DNA of 35,393 bases from Clostridia bacterium (GTDB taxonomy: Bacteria > Bacillota > Clostridia > Christensenellales > Aristaeellaceae), in the NCBI GenBank assembly GCA_017395685.1, contig JAFQOD010000038.1, forward strand, positions 1 through 35,393, written 5' to 3'. This document shows positions 1 through 8,449 of the stretch, one piece after another. The number at the start of each line of letters is the position of its first letter. Position 1 is the stretch's first letter. The position numbers and the translations under genes are program-made. Below the pieces are notes generated by a model. That model ran no database searches, was not told where the DNA came from, and saw only the letters and a program-made list of their open reading frames with translations.

Positions 1-80
1 AGTCCTTCACTTAACATCGTTTCCACCACGTGTTTCTTGAATTCCGCTGTGTATCTCTTGTTCGGTACTCCCTTGGGCAT
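1..80 (-). CDS. IS3-family transposase OrfA, N-terminus only (cut by window edge)
   Basis: The minus strand reads MPKGVPNKRYTAEFKKHVVE followed by seven more residues up to the window edge. This is the usual opening of the IS3-family OrfA helix-turn-helix protein (Tnp_1/HTH_Tnp_IS3 type), which binds the element ends and forms a fused transposase with OrfB by programmed frameshifting. A GGGGAG ribosome site sits about 8 nt before the ATG at position 80. Only 26 complete codons are visible, so intactness cannot be judged. It belongs with the terminal repeat at 117-141. Confidence 0.75.
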   Translation of the reverse strand, partial: MPKGVPNKRYTAEFKKHVVETMLSEG

Positions 81-141
81 AAAATCACTCCCCATTCGTT
101 ATTCAGTATACCATACTGTCTAACAAATGGGGAGCAGTTCA
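1..141 (-). mobile_element. IS3-family insertion sequence, left end (rest outside window)
   Basis: The OrfA start lies 61 bp from a terminal sequence at 117-141 that reads, outward in, TGAACTGCTCCCCATTTGTT then AGACA on the minus strand. A TG...CA terminus and a GTTAGACA stretch are typical of the IS150 group of the IS3 family. The element therefore ends at about 141, and the AraC promoter starts only about 64 bp further on. The opposite end and any target duplication are outside the window. Confidence 0.65.
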
Positions 142-204
142 GATCAACGGGAGCTTTTTTTCTATTATAGCAATGAAAGTATGCATTTTCTGCGTAAAAA
201 CTGC

Positions 205-233
205 TTGAAAATGTGCGGATCCTGCATTATAAT
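205..233 (+). promoter_or_regulatory. SigA-type promoter before the AraC gene
   Basis: TTGAAA (205-210), a 17-bp spacer and TATAAT (228-233). The only good ribosome site, GAGGAGG (234-240), directly touches the -10 box. A transcript starting near 240 would therefore lack it, which makes the translation start of the gene uncertain. Confidence 0.6.
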
Positions 234-265
234 GAGGAGGAGACAACAAAATTGGATCAAATGAA

Positions 266-1168
266 ATGCGGGGTATCCATATGAGCAATGTTGATCGGGA
301 GCAGGCTATGCCCTACACCAGCATGCCCAATATCCTTTATGGATTTGAGGCCTTTTATGCCTGCAGCAATAAGATGGAATCCTCGGAATTTCACTGCCAT
401 GATTTCTACGAATTCTATTTTTATTATAAGGGCGGCCAGTATTACGGGATAGAGGATGATCTGTTCCGGCTGGAGCCGGGGCTGATGTTCATCATTCCCC
501 CCTTCTGCATGCACGGTGTTTCCGGCGTGGGGGAAATGATTGATTATGAAAGGGCGTATTTGAATGTAAGCCCCCAGACGCTGCGGCTGTTGGGCTGTGA
601 GCAGATTGATCTGGATCAGTTTTTCCATGCCCGTGTGAAAAAGGGGCTGAATCATTTTCAGCTGAATGGGGAGGATGCGGATCATGTGCGCCGCCTGATG
701 CAGCGGCTGCAGGCCAATCAGCGTACCGACCGGCAATTGGATCGCTTCCAGAATTATGCGCTTTTGCAGCAATTGATTGCCCTGATCTGCCGGGTGGTGG
801 ATCAATCCCAGGCGGCTACGGGCACAGTGGTATCCAGCGGCATCATGCAGCAGGTGCTGGCCTATATCAACAGCCATTACACCCAGCCCATGAAAATTGC
901 CGATCTGGCCAGACAGTTCAATGTGAGCGTATCCTATCTCTCCCATGAATTTGTCAAATATACCAATCGCTCCATCTATGATTATGTTCTCTATCGCCGG
1001 GTGATGCTGGCCAAGGAAATGATCCATTCCAATGAATCGCTGAATATCATCGCCTATCAGTGCGGCTTCAATGATTATTCCAATTTCCTCAGGATGTTCA
1101 ATAAAGTGGTGGGCATTTCCCCCCGGGAATACCGCAATGAACTGCGCCGGCAGCTTGCCGGGCCGTGA
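266..1168 (+). CDS. AraC-family transcriptional regulator with N-terminal cupin
   Basis: 300 residues. The N-terminal half has a cupin-like ligand domain: HCHDFYEFYFYY near residues 45-56, and PGLMFIIPPFCMHG near 73-86, the histidine-rich pattern of AraC effector domains. The C-terminal hundred residues carry the double helix-turn-helix: KIADLARQFNVSVSYLSHEF, then a second helix set ending CGFNDYSNFLRMFNKVVGIS-PREYR, the AraC signature. It is expected to bind DNA as a sugar- or metabolite-responsive regulator; the ligand is unknown, and no obvious target gene is adjacent apart from the IS. The start is uncertain: ATG 266 has no close ribosome site, ATG 281 has a weak GGGG, and ATG 308 has GGGAG 6 nt before it. 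Confidence 0.88.
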   Translation: MRGIHMSNVDREQAMPYTSMPNILYGFEAFYACSNKMESSEFHCHDFYEFYFYYKGGQYYGIEDDLFRLEPGLMFIIPPFCMHGVSGVGEMIDYERAYLNVSPQTLRLLGCEQIDLDQFFHARVKKGLNHFQLNGEDADHVRRLMQRLQANQRTDRQLDRFQNYALLQQLIALICRVVDQSQAATGTVVSSGIMQQVLAYINSHYTQPMKIADLARQFNVSVSYLSHEFVKYTNRSIYDYVLYRRVMLAKEMIHSNESLNIIAYQCGFNDYSNFLRMFNKVVGISPREYRNELRRQLAGP

Positions 1169-1180
1169 AAGCCCCTAAAG

Positions 1181-1206
1181 CGCCCCTTTTCAAGGGGCCT
1201 TTTTTC
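1181..1206 (+). terminator. Rho-independent terminator after the AraC gene
   Basis: GCCCCTT-ttc-AAGGGGC stem directly followed by a run of T (TTTTTT), 13 nt after the stop codon. Confidence 0.8.
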
Positions 1207-1287
1207 TGATAGAATAAAAAGGGCTGAAAAGCCTTCCTTGGGAAGAAATAACAGGATTGTATCGTTTGGATGAACGGAGGGAATGCT

Positions 1288-1632
1288 ATGCAGGCGATGG
1301 AAGCGGCAAAACAGCTGGCCCAGGCCATCCAGGATAGCCCGGAATATCAGGAATTTGCCCGGTATAAGGCAGAAATCGACGCCGACAGCGGCATCAAAGG
1401 CCTGGTGCAGGAATATCACAGGATGCAGACCGGCCTGCAGATGCGCATGCTGTCCGGCCAGGGCATGGATGGGGAGGAAAACCAGCGCTTCCAGCAATTG
1501 AGCATGCTGCTGTTTGCCGATTCCCGCACATCCGCATTTTTGATGGCCGAAATGCGGATGCAGAAGCTGATGGCCGATATCTTTGAATCACTGACCCGGG
1601 CGTCGGGGCTGGATCTGCCCACGCCCATGTAA
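1288..1632 (+). CDS. YlbF/YmcA-family protein (DUF964)
   Basis: 114 residues, almost entirely helical. The pattern AAKQLAQAIQDSPEYQEFAR, then a second helix with GLVQEYHRMQ, is that of the Com_YlbF family. In Bacillus, YlbF and YmcA form with YaaT a complex that controls RNase Y-dependent mRNA processing and affects competence, biofilm and sporulation; a similar role here is inferred from the family only. The start chosen is 1288 because GGAGGG (1276-1281) lies 6 nt before it; a longer frame opens at 1270 but begins inside that ribosome region. It is followed after 12 nt by mltG, so the two are probably cotranscribed. Confidence 0.8.
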   Translation: MQAMEAAKQLAQAIQDSPEYQEFARYKAEIDADSGIKGLVQEYHRMQTGLQMRMLSGQGMDGEENQRFQQLSMLLFADSRTSAFLMAEMRMQKLMADIFESLTRASGLDLPTPM

Positions 1633-1644
1633 CGGGAGGGCCTC

Positions 1645-2832
1645 TTGAAAAAATACAAGCCTGAAAAGGATTATACCCCGGAAAGCCTGCATGAGGAAAG
1701 GGAATACGGATTATTCTGGTACAGCTGGCTGTGGCATCTGATAAGGCCGGTGGCCATTGCCTTATGCGTGCTGATTGTGGTGGCGGGGGTGGTGATGGCC
1801 GCCGTCAACTGGGTGGACCGCAGCTTCTTCGCCCCGGTGGATGCCCAGGATACCACCATGCGCACCTTCGTGGTGGAATCGGGCAACAGCCTTACCCGGG
1901 TATCCAACAATCTGGAAAGCCAGGGGCTGATCCGCAATCGCAATGTATTCAAGTATTACGCCGATTTTCTGGGCTACGGCCAGAAGATCCAGGCAGGGGA
2001 ATATCAGGTGAGCCGCTCCATGCCCATGCGGGATATCATGGAATTGCTCACCACCGGCGACGGCAACCCCATCACCCGGAATATCACCATCATCCCCGGC
2101 TGGACCATCCAGGATATGGCGGATTATTTCGTATCCCAGGGCATCATTTCCGATGCCGCCCAGTTCCTTTCCCTGTGCCGCAGCGGGCAGGATTTTGCCG
2201 CCTATTATTATATTGCCGATGTGCTCAAGGAAAAGGATGTATCCGATCGGCTGTATGTGCTGGAGGGATACCTGGCCCCTGATACCTATGAGATTTATAC
2301 CGATGCTTCCATCCAGGATATTGTGAAAAAGCTGCTTTCCCAGACGGAAGCGGTATTCAAATCGGAATATCACGATCGGGCGGCGGAGCTGGGGATGACC
2401 ATGGATGAAATCATCACCCTGGCCTCCATGATCGAAAAGGAAGCCAAGACCGGGGATTTTGCAAGGGTTTCCGCCGTATTCCATAACCGGCTGAAAACCA
2501 ATATGGCCCTGGGCAGCGACGTCACCATCAAATACGCCACCGGCGTTCGCAGGATGAGCCTGACAAACGCCGATCTCAATGCCGATACCCCCTTCAATTC
2601 CTATACCCATAAGGGATTGCCTCCCGGGCCGGTATGCTCCCCTTCGGCGAATGCCATCCGGGCGGCCTTGTATCCCGATGAGCAGTTCATCCGGGATCAG
2701 TATCTCTATTTCTGTTCCAAGGATCCGGGCACAGGGGAGCTGCATTTCAGCAAAACCCTGCAGGAGCATGAACTGGCCGTCAGCATCTATGCCCCCCTGT
2801 GGCAGGCCTATGACAGGGAACAGGGATTGTAA
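1645..2832 (+). CDS. mltG: Endolytic murein transglycosylase MltG (YceG-like)
   Basis: 395 residues, TTG start with GGGAGG 5 nt upstream. A cytoplasmic tail of about 30 residues precedes one membrane segment (about 32-55) and an extracellular catalytic region. A LysM-like subdomain (about 73-137, with RTFVVESGNSL and IQAGEYQVS) is followed by the YceG domain: LEGYLAPDTY (206-215), the catalytic-glutamate motif LASMIEKEA with E264 as the likely acid, LGSDVTIKYA, and NSYTHKGLPPGPVCSPS. MltG cleaves nascent peptidoglycan strands near the membrane and so sets glycan length. The neighbouring ylbF is in the same unit; in many Firmicutes mltG also lies near housekeeping genes. Length and motifs are complete. 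Confidence 0.93.
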   Translation: MKKYKPEKDYTPESLHEEREYGLFWYSWLWHLIRPVAIALCVLIVVAGVVMAAVNWVDRSFFAPVDAQDTTMRTFVVESGNSLTRVSNNLESQGLIRNRNVFKYYADFLGYGQKIQAGEYQVSRSMPMRDIMELLTTGDGNPITRNITIIPGWTIQDMADYFVSQGIISDAAQFLSLCRSGQDFAAYYYIADVLKEKDVSDRLYVLEGYLAPDTYEIYTDASIQDIVKKLLSQTEAVFKSEYHDRAAELGMTMDEIITLASMIEKEAKTGDFARVSAVFHNRLKTNMALGSDVTIKYATGVRRMSLTNADLNADTPFNSYTHKGLPPGPVCSPSANAIRAALYPDEQFIRDQYLYFCSKDPGTGELHFSKTLQEHELAVSIYAPLWQAYDREQGL

Positions 2833-3154
2833 AGTGGGGATGAAGTGAGAAATTCGGAATGCGGAATGCGGAATTAAATTTCACCGCATGCGCCGGCCAT
2901 CAGGCGCAGGGCATGTGATGCGATAACACATGCGATATGCAAGCGGCGAAGCATGAACCGGTTTTTATGGCCGGGATATGCGTTGAAACTCTGTAGGGCC
3001 GGCCCTGTGCAGGCCCTTTTTTGCTGCAAAAAATATGCATTATTATGGAAAAAACGGGCCCCCTCATTCGTTTCTATCATGAACCCGGCAGGGAGAAAAA
3101 TCATGAAGATCCTGTAAATATTGCGGAAGTTTTACGCAATTATGTCGTTTTCTG
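2833..3154. other. Intergenic region with repeat, palindromes and terminator
   Basis: About 320 bp without a convincing gene. It holds one AATTCGGAATGCGG-type repeat (2851-2875) and palindromic pieces, including GCATGTG...CACATGC near 2909-2930. A terminator-like hairpin lies at 2995-3022, before the promoter of the next operon. Short open frames here lack coding character. Confidence 0.6.
2995..3022 (+). terminator. Probable terminator of the ylbF-mltG unit
   Basis: AGGGCC (2995-3000) pairs with GGCCCT (3012-3017) across an 11-nt loop, followed by six T. It lies about 160 nt after the mltG stop. Confidence 0.5.
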
Positions 3155-3183
3155 TTGCAAATCCCGGGCCGGATTGGTATACT
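3155..3183 (+). promoter_or_regulatory. SigA-type promoter of the moxR operon
   Basis: TTGCAA (3155-3160), 17-bp spacer, TATACT (3178-3183). Transcription would start near 3190, upstream of the moxR start. Confidence 0.65.
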
Positions 3184-3272
3184 ATAAGCAGTATGGGGCA
3201 TGCTGAATAGTGGCCCCTGCCGAGAAAAAAATGATCGCCGTTCCCGCCCCGGCGGGAGAAAGGAAATATGCC

Positions 3273-4256
3273 ATGCAGCCCATGCAGCCCCATTCCATCC
3301 CCGCCGCGCCGGCCCAGCCCCGGCCCATCGTATTTGCCCTGCAGCAGAATATCCGCAGGGCCATCGTGGGCAAGGATGAGGCCATTGAACTGCTGCTGAT
3401 CGCCCTGATCTGCCGGGGCCATGTGCTGATTGAGGATGTGCCCGGCGTGGGCAAGACCACCATGGCCGCCGCCCTGGCAAAATCCTTGCAGTGCAGCTTC
3501 AAGCGCATCCAGTTCACCCCCGACGTCACCCCCTCCGATGTGACGGGCTTCACCATGGTGAATCTGCAGACCGGGGAAATGGAATTCAAGCCCGGCGCCG
3601 TGATGAGCCAGATCGTGCTGGCGGATGAAATCAACCGCACCTCCCCCAAGACCCAATCCTCCCTGCTGGAGGTGATGGAGGAGGGCCAGGTGACGGTGGA
3701 TGGCGTCACCCATCGCCTGCCCCGGCCTTTCATGGTCATGGCCACCCAGAATCCGGTGGATTTTGTGGGCACCTATCCCCTGCCGGAGGCCCAGATGGAC
3801 CGGTTTTTCCTGCGTATTGCCATCGGCTATCCCTCCATTGAAGAAGAGATGGATGTGCTGGAAAGGTATTCCGGCCGGGTGACCCCCATGCAGACGCTGG
3901 CCCCCGTATGCGGCGCGGATGAAATCATCGCCATGCAGGAGCAGCTGGGCACCGTCTATGCCAGCCGGGACGCCCGCAGCTATGTGGCCACCATCGTGGC
4001 CATGACCCGCACCCACGGCGCGCTGCAATTGGGGGCCTCCCCCCGGGGGGCCATCGCCCTGCTTCGGGCGGCCCAGGCCTGTGCATTGCTTGCCGGGCGG
4101 GATTATGTATTGCCCGATGATATCCGGCGCATGGCCCTGCCCGTGCTTTCCCACCGCCTTATCCTCACCCCCGAAGCCCGGATGAAGGGCGTATCGGCCC
4201 AGCAGGTATTATCCCAGCTGATTGATACCGTGCCGGTGCCCGCCAGCCGCACATGA
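3273..4256 (+). CDS. MoxR-family AAA+ ATPase
   Basis: 327 residues from ATG 3273, chosen because AAAGGA lies about 8 nt upstream; a longer frame from GTG 3210 has only a weak ribosome site. Walker A PGVGKTT (57-63), Walker B VLADEINR, sensor and MoxR signature TQNPVDF-GTYPLPEAQMDRF, and a C-terminal lid with SPRGAIALLRAAQA are all intact. MoxR ATPases act as chaperone-like remodelling machines that typically mature or control a membrane partner with the DUF58 fold. The stop codon overlaps the start of the DUF58 gene (ATGA), so the two are translationally coupled. Confidence 0.92.
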   Translation: MQPMQPHSIPAAPAQPRPIVFALQQNIRRAIVGKDEAIELLLIALICRGHVLIEDVPGVGKTTMAAALAKSLQCSFKRIQFTPDVTPSDVTGFTMVNLQTGEMEFKPGAVMSQIVLADEINRTSPKTQSSLLEVMEEGQVTVDGVTHRLPRPFMVMATQNPVDFVGTYPLPEAQMDRFFLRIAIGYPSIEEEMDVLERYSGRVTPMQTLAPVCGADEIIAMQEQLGTVYASRDARSYVATIVAMTRTHGALQLGASPRGAIALLRAAQACALLAGRDYVLPDDIRRMALPVLSHRLILTPEARMKGVSAQQVLSQLIDTVPVPASRT

Positions 4257-5404
4257 CCAGGCGGGGCTGGGCGGTTTTCTGCGCATTATTGACGGCCGGC
4301 GCCTGTGCGCTGTCCGTAGGCGGCACGCTGTATGCTTATATCAGCCTGCTGCTTCTTTTGCTGCTTTCCTTCAGTCTGATCAGCTGCCTGTGGGCCCGGG
4401 CCACCCTGCGCCTGACCCAGTCGGTGAGCGTGCCCACCCTGTTCCGGGGGGAGAATGCCCAGCTGTTTCTGCGCATCCGCCATCGCTGCCCCTTGCCCGT
4501 TTCCCAGGTGCGGGGGGATTATCTGTGGGCGGATAAGGCGGATAGCTGCCTGTTCCCCGCCTCTCCCTTCCGCGCCCATGACCGGCGGCTGCCCCTGCCC
4601 GCCCGGCATGTGGGCCAGTATGGGGCAAAGGTGATAGGGCTTACGGTTGGGGATATTTTCGGCCTGTTTGAAATGAAAATGCGGCCCCGGGGGGAAGCGG
4701 CGCTGCTGACCGTGCTGCCCCGGCCCTTTGAAATTGACAAGCCCCGGGTGGTGATCGGGGATGACGGCCGGGCCGCCCTTTCCCGCACCCAGGAGGATTA
4801 TAATGCCCCGGAGGATGTGCGCTCCTATATCCCCGGGGATGCCATGAAGCGCATCCATTGGAAATTATCCTCCCGGAAGCGGGAATTATTGGTGCGCCGG
4901 TTTGAAATGCCTGCGCCGCCGGATACCCTGATCCTGCTGGATTGCGGCACGCCGGCGGGGGGCGAGGGCATTCCGGAGGGGAAAGAAAATCTCCGGGACG
5001 CCCTGTGCGAAACGGCGGTGGCGGTGGCCCAGATGCAGATGCAGGATGGCAGCCCCGTGCGTTTGCCCATCTATGGGGAGCGGGCCAATGAATTTGCCTC
5101 CGATCATGCCCAGAATCTATCCCTTCTCCAGGAAATGCTGGCCTGCCAGCCCTTCCGCCAGGGGGAGGATTTTGCCCGGGTGCTGCATATGGAATTGCGC
5201 CGTATGCGCCGCACCGGCGCCACCATCATCATTACCACATCCCTCAATCCTCCCATTGTGGAGGCGGTGAGCCGCATTCGCCGCATGGGCCCCAGCGCCC
5301 GGCTGTATCTGGTCACTTATACCCCCGATTCTCCCGCCTATCAGCCCTATGTATCCCGGCTGCAGCATCATCTGGTGGAGGTATGCTATGTCACGCCTGC
5401 GTGA
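4253..5404 (+). CDS. DUF58 domain membrane protein
   Basis: 383 residues. Two hydrophobic helices lie near the N-terminus (about 5-45), followed by a beta-rich region and the DUF58 signature: EDYNAPEDVRSYIPGDAMKR then IHWKLSSRKRELLVRRFE (about residues 180-217). A von Willebrand A-like fold follows, with DTLILLDCG and a later TIIITTSLNP. DUF58 proteins are the standard partner of MoxR ATPases. The gene overlaps moxR by 4 nt and the downstream transglutaminase gene by 17 nt, so the three form one tightly coupled operon. The exact substrate is unknown. Confidence 0.9.
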   Translation: MTRRGWAVFCALLTAGACALSVGGTLYAYISLLLLLLLSFSLISCLWARATLRLTQSVSVPTLFRGENAQLFLRIRHRCPLPVSQVRGDYLWADKADSCLFPASPFRAHDRRLPLPARHVGQYGAKVIGLTVGDIFGLFEMKMRPRGEAALLTVLPRPFEIDKPRVVIGDDGRAALSRTQEDYNAPEDVRSYIPGDAMKRIHWKLSSRKRELLVRRFEMPAPPDTLILLDCGTPAGGEGIPEGKENLRDALCETAVAVAQMQMQDGSPVRLPIYGERANEFASDHAQNLSLLQEMLACQPFRQGEDFARVLHMELRRMRRTGATIIITTSLNPPIVEAVSRIRRMGPSARLYLVTYTPDSPAYQPYVSRLQHHLVEVCYVTPA

Positions 5405-7646
5405 AAAACCATGGGGGGATATGGCCCTGCATGCCCTGGCGGCGGCGCTGCTGAGCATGGGGCTTTCCCTGACGGCGCTGTCGGCGCTGCTGCCCGGCCA
5501 GGCGGTTTTGCCTGCCGTGGGTTGGTGCGCCCTTTTTTCCATGGCTTTTTACGGGCTTTTTTCCATCCGGCTGAAATTCAAATGGCTGCTGCCCCTGCTG
5601 ATCATCGGCGCCCTGGGCCTGTGGGCAGCTGCCGGGGGCGGGCCGGTTTTCACCCTGATCCAATTGGTGAAGGCGGGCTTTCTCACCTTCCGGGGCATTC
5701 CGGAGGCCATCGCCCCCTATGGGGACGCCGCCCGGCTTTCCCTGTGCCTGATTTTTTCCCTGCTGGCCGCCATGGTGGTATGGGATTCGGCGCTGCCCTT
5801 TTCCATTTTCCTGCTCACCTCGGTTACCGCCCTTTCCTTCATTCTGGGGGGCAGCGAGCGGGCCATCCTGTATGCCCTGCCCGGGGCGGCGGCCCTGCTG
5901 ATGCTGGCCCCGCCGGATCGAAAGCGGCGGCCCATTGCCCTGCCGGTTGCCTGCGTGCTGGTGATTGCCGCCTTTCTCCTTACCCCCGGCAATCCTGCCA
6001 CCTCCCCGGAAATGGAAAAGATGGCCCAGGATATCCGCCATCTTGCGGAAGATTATCTGATGTATGATGATCAGCGCACCTCCTTTTCCCTGCATCAGGC
6101 GGGATACCAGCCCATGGAAACCAGGCTGGGCGGCCCTGCGGAGCCGGAGGATTTTCCGGTGATGGAGGTTTATACCGATCAGAAGGCGCTGCTGCGGGGC
6201 AAAAGCTATGATACCTATACCGGCCTCAACTGGCTGGATACCCTTTCCTACCGGCGGTATCTGTATATTTCCCCCCGGTTTGAATCCATGCGCAATGAAA
6301 TTCTGGATCTGAACCGGCCCCTGGCCGGGGCGAATCAGGCAGGGCTGAAAACCATGCAGGTGCATCTGCTCAATCCCGGCTCCACCACCCTGTTTGCCCC
6401 CCAGCGCACCCGCACATTGCAGATGGAAAGCGATCGGATGGTGCTCTATTATAACAGCGCCGCCGAATTATTCATCACCCGGGATGTGGATGCGGGGGAT
6501 CGCTATACCCTTACCTATCTGCCCCTTTCCCCGGAGGATGAAAAAACCGAGGCCATGATCCGGGCCAGCGCCCGGGCATATGATGATAATTATCTGCAGG
6601 TGCTTTCCCAGTATCTGGTGTTGCCCGGCCATATCCAGCAGGAAATCAAGGATCTGGCGGCCATGATCACCTACGACCTGGAGGATCCCTATCAGAAGGC
6701 GCTGGCCATCGAAAAATACCTGAGCACCCATTACACCTATGCCCTGGATGTGCCCCAGCCCCCGGAGGATGTGGATTTCGTGGCCTGGTTTCTCATCGGC
6801 CAGCGCCGGGGATACTGCACCTATTTCGCCACCGCCATGACGGTGCTGTGCCGACTTTCCGGGGTGCCCGCCCGGTATGTGACCGGGTATCTGGCCGCCC
6901 CGGATGAAAATGGGATGGCCTACGTCACCGGGGAACATGCCCATGCCTGGACGGAGGTATACTTAAACGGCTTTGGCTGGCTTTCCTTTGACGCCACCCC
7001 CCGGCAGGATAACGGCAGGGACGGAAACGGGGAAACCCCGCCCTCTGACGGCAATCAGCAGGGGGATATCCCCACGCCTTCTCCTATGCCCTCCCCGTCC
7101 CCTGATCCTTCCCCCTCCCCCGATCCGGAAAATGAGGAAGAAGAGCAGGATCAGCCCACTCAGACGCCCCTTCAGTCCCCCACCCCCCAGCCGATTGCCA
7201 CCCCCACCCCGCCGCCGGAGGCAATGCCCCTCCCCCAGCCTGAAAAGGAGGAGCAGGGAGGAAGCCGGCCCTGGTGGCTGCTGATTGTGCTGGCGACGCT
7301 TTTGATCGCAGGGCTGATCATCTGGCGGTATCTTGCCACGGAGCCTGTGCGAAGGGCGGATCGCCATCCCCGGCAGGCAGTGCATATCTATTTTGAGGGC
7401 ATCTGCGCCCTGCTTGCCCGAAAGGGCGTCCATCGCCTGCCCCAGCAGACGCTGCATGATTTCGCCCGGCAGGGAGAGGCGGCGCTGCCCGGCATTGCGG
7501 CGCTGACGGAGACTTACGCCGCCCAGGTTTACGGCCCCTATTTAGCCGATTGCGCCCCCTTCCGGGAAATGTATCTGGCCCTGCGGGATGATGCAGGGAT
7601 CTGGGGCCGGATGATGCTGGCGCTGAAGCGGATGGCGAAGAAGTAA
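5388..7646 (+). CDS. Membrane transglutaminase-like protein (TgpA type)
   Basis: 752 residues from ATG 5388, supported by GGAGG 6 nt upstream. About six membrane helices occupy the first 200 residues. An extracytoplasmic part follows, with a complete transglutaminase core: C477 in RRGYCTYFATAM, H519 in EHAHAWTEVYL and D535 in LSFDATPRQD. Then comes a Pro/Ser/acidic linker of about 90 residues (repeated PSPSPDP and TPTPPPE patterns), one more membrane helix (LLIVLATLLIAGLIIW), and a cytoplasmic DUF4129-like tail. This order is that of TgpA proteins encoded beside MoxR and DUF58. An envelope protease or crosslinking role is inferred. All triad residues are present. Confidence 0.9.
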   Translation: MSRLREKPWGDMALHALAAALLSMGLSLTALSALLPGQAVLPAVGWCALFSMAFYGLFSIRLKFKWLLPLLIIGALGLWAAAGGGPVFTLIQLVKAGFLTFRGIPEAIAPYGDAARLSLCLIFSLLAAMVVWDSALPFSIFLLTSVTALSFILGGSERAILYALPGAAALLMLAPPDRKRRPIALPVACVLVIAAFLLTPGNPATSPEMEKMAQDIRHLAEDYLMYDDQRTSFSLHQAGYQPMETRLGGPAEPEDFPVMEVYTDQKALLRGKSYDTYTGLNWLDTLSYRRYLYISPRFESMRNEILDLNRPLAGANQAGLKTMQVHLLNPGSTTLFAPQRTRTLQMESDRMVLYYNSAAELFITRDVDAGDRYTLTYLPLSPEDEKTEAMIRASARAYDDNYLQVLSQYLVLPGHIQQEIKDLAAMITYDLEDPYQKALAIEKYLSTHYTYALDVPQPPEDVDFVAWFLIGQRRGYCTYFATAMTVLCRLSGVPARYVTGYLAAPDENGMAYVTGEHAHAWTEVYLNGFGWLSFDATPRQDNGRDGNGETPPSDGNQQGDIPTPSPMPSPSPDPSPSPDPENEEEEQDQPTQTPLQSPTPQPIATPTPPPEAMPLPQPEKEEQGGSRPWWLLIVLATLLIAGLIIWRYLATEPVRRADRHPRQAVHIYFEGICALLARKGVHRLPQQTLHDFARQGEAALPGIAALTETYAAQVYGPYLADCAPFREMYLALRDDAGIWGRMMLALKRMAKK

Positions 7647-7688
7647 TTCTTAATTCTTAATTCTCAATGAATAAGGGGTGTTGTTTTT

Positions 7689-8378
7689 ATGTATTTTCCC
7701 TATTTTGATCCCACGTATCTATTGGTAATCCCCGGGCTGATTTTGGGCCTGTGGGCCCAGGCGAAGGTGAAATCCACCTATCATAAATACAGCCGCATCC
7801 CTACCGGCCGGGGGCAGAGCGCCGCCCAGGTGGTGGGCCGGCTGCTGGCCCAGGAAGGGGCCGGGCATGTGCAGATCAGCCGCACCAGGGGCACCCTCAC
7901 CGATCATTATGATCCCCGCACCAATACTCTCCGTTTATCCGAAGGGGTCTATGATTCCGCCAGTGTGGCGGCCCTGGGCATTGCCGCCCATGAGGCCGGC
8001 CACGCCCTGCAGAAGCAGGAAAATTATCCCTTCCTGGCGCTGCGGTCCATGATGGTGCCGGTGGTGAATATCGGCTCCCATCTGGCATGGCCCATTTTTG
8101 TGCTGGGCATCATCGTTTCCTGGCCGCCGCTGATGACGGCGGGCATCGTGCTCTTCGGCCTGGTGGTGCTCTTTTCCCTGATCACCCTGCCTGTGGAATT
8201 CAATGCCAGCCGCCGGGCCATGCAGATGCTCACCTCCTGCGGTCATCTCACCCAGGCGGAGGAGGAGGGGGCACGCAAGGTGCTCAATGCCGCCGCCATG
8301 ACCTATGTGGCATCCTTCGTTTCCGCTGCGCTGCAGCTGCTGCGGCTGGTGGCCCTGGCCAATCGCCGCCGGGATTGA
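7689..8378 (+). CDS. YugP-type zinc metallopeptidase (Zn_peptidase_2 family)
   Basis: 229 residues. Membrane helix about 9-25, zinc motif HEAGH at 101-105 in ALGIAAHEAGHALQKQENYP, two further hydrophobic segments, and then PVEFNASRRAMQML, which in this family supplies the third acidic ligand. A hydrophobic C-terminus ends the protein. Family members are predicted membrane-embedded peptidases of unknown substrate. It lies 42 nt after the transglutaminase gene with AAGGGG upstream and no clear promoter between, so it is probably the last gene of the moxR operon. The gap holds an ATTCTTAATTCTTAATTCTC run, possibly a decayed copy of the intergenic repeat family. Confidence 0.9.
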   Translation: MYFPYFDPTYLLVIPGLILGLWAQAKVKSTYHKYSRIPTGRGQSAAQVVGRLLAQEGAGHVQISRTRGTLTDHYDPRTNTLRLSEGVYDSASVAALGIAAHEAGHALQKQENYPFLALRSMMVPVVNIGSHLAWPIFVLGIIVSWPPLMTAGIVLFGLVVLFSLITLPVEFNASRRAMQMLTSCGHLTQAEEEGARKVLNAAAMTYVASFVSAALQLLRLVALANRRRD

Positions 8379-8403
8379 CAAAGGGATTGAATGGGCATAT
8401 ACT
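8375..8403 (+). promoter_or_regulatory. Strong SigA promoter overlapping the end of the zinc peptidase gene
   Basis: TTGACA (8375-8380) contains the TGA stop codon of the upstream gene. A 17-bp spacer and TATACT (8398-8403) follow. It drives the secreted protein gene at 8450. Confidence 0.75.
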
Positions 8404-8449
8404 ACATCTGTCCGGTTTTTTGAATTTATAGAGAGAGAGGAAATACAAA

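Noticed and set aside
2878-3154. Small open frames between mltG and moxR
   Set aside because: Short, no ribosome sites, and they overlap palindromes and a terminator.
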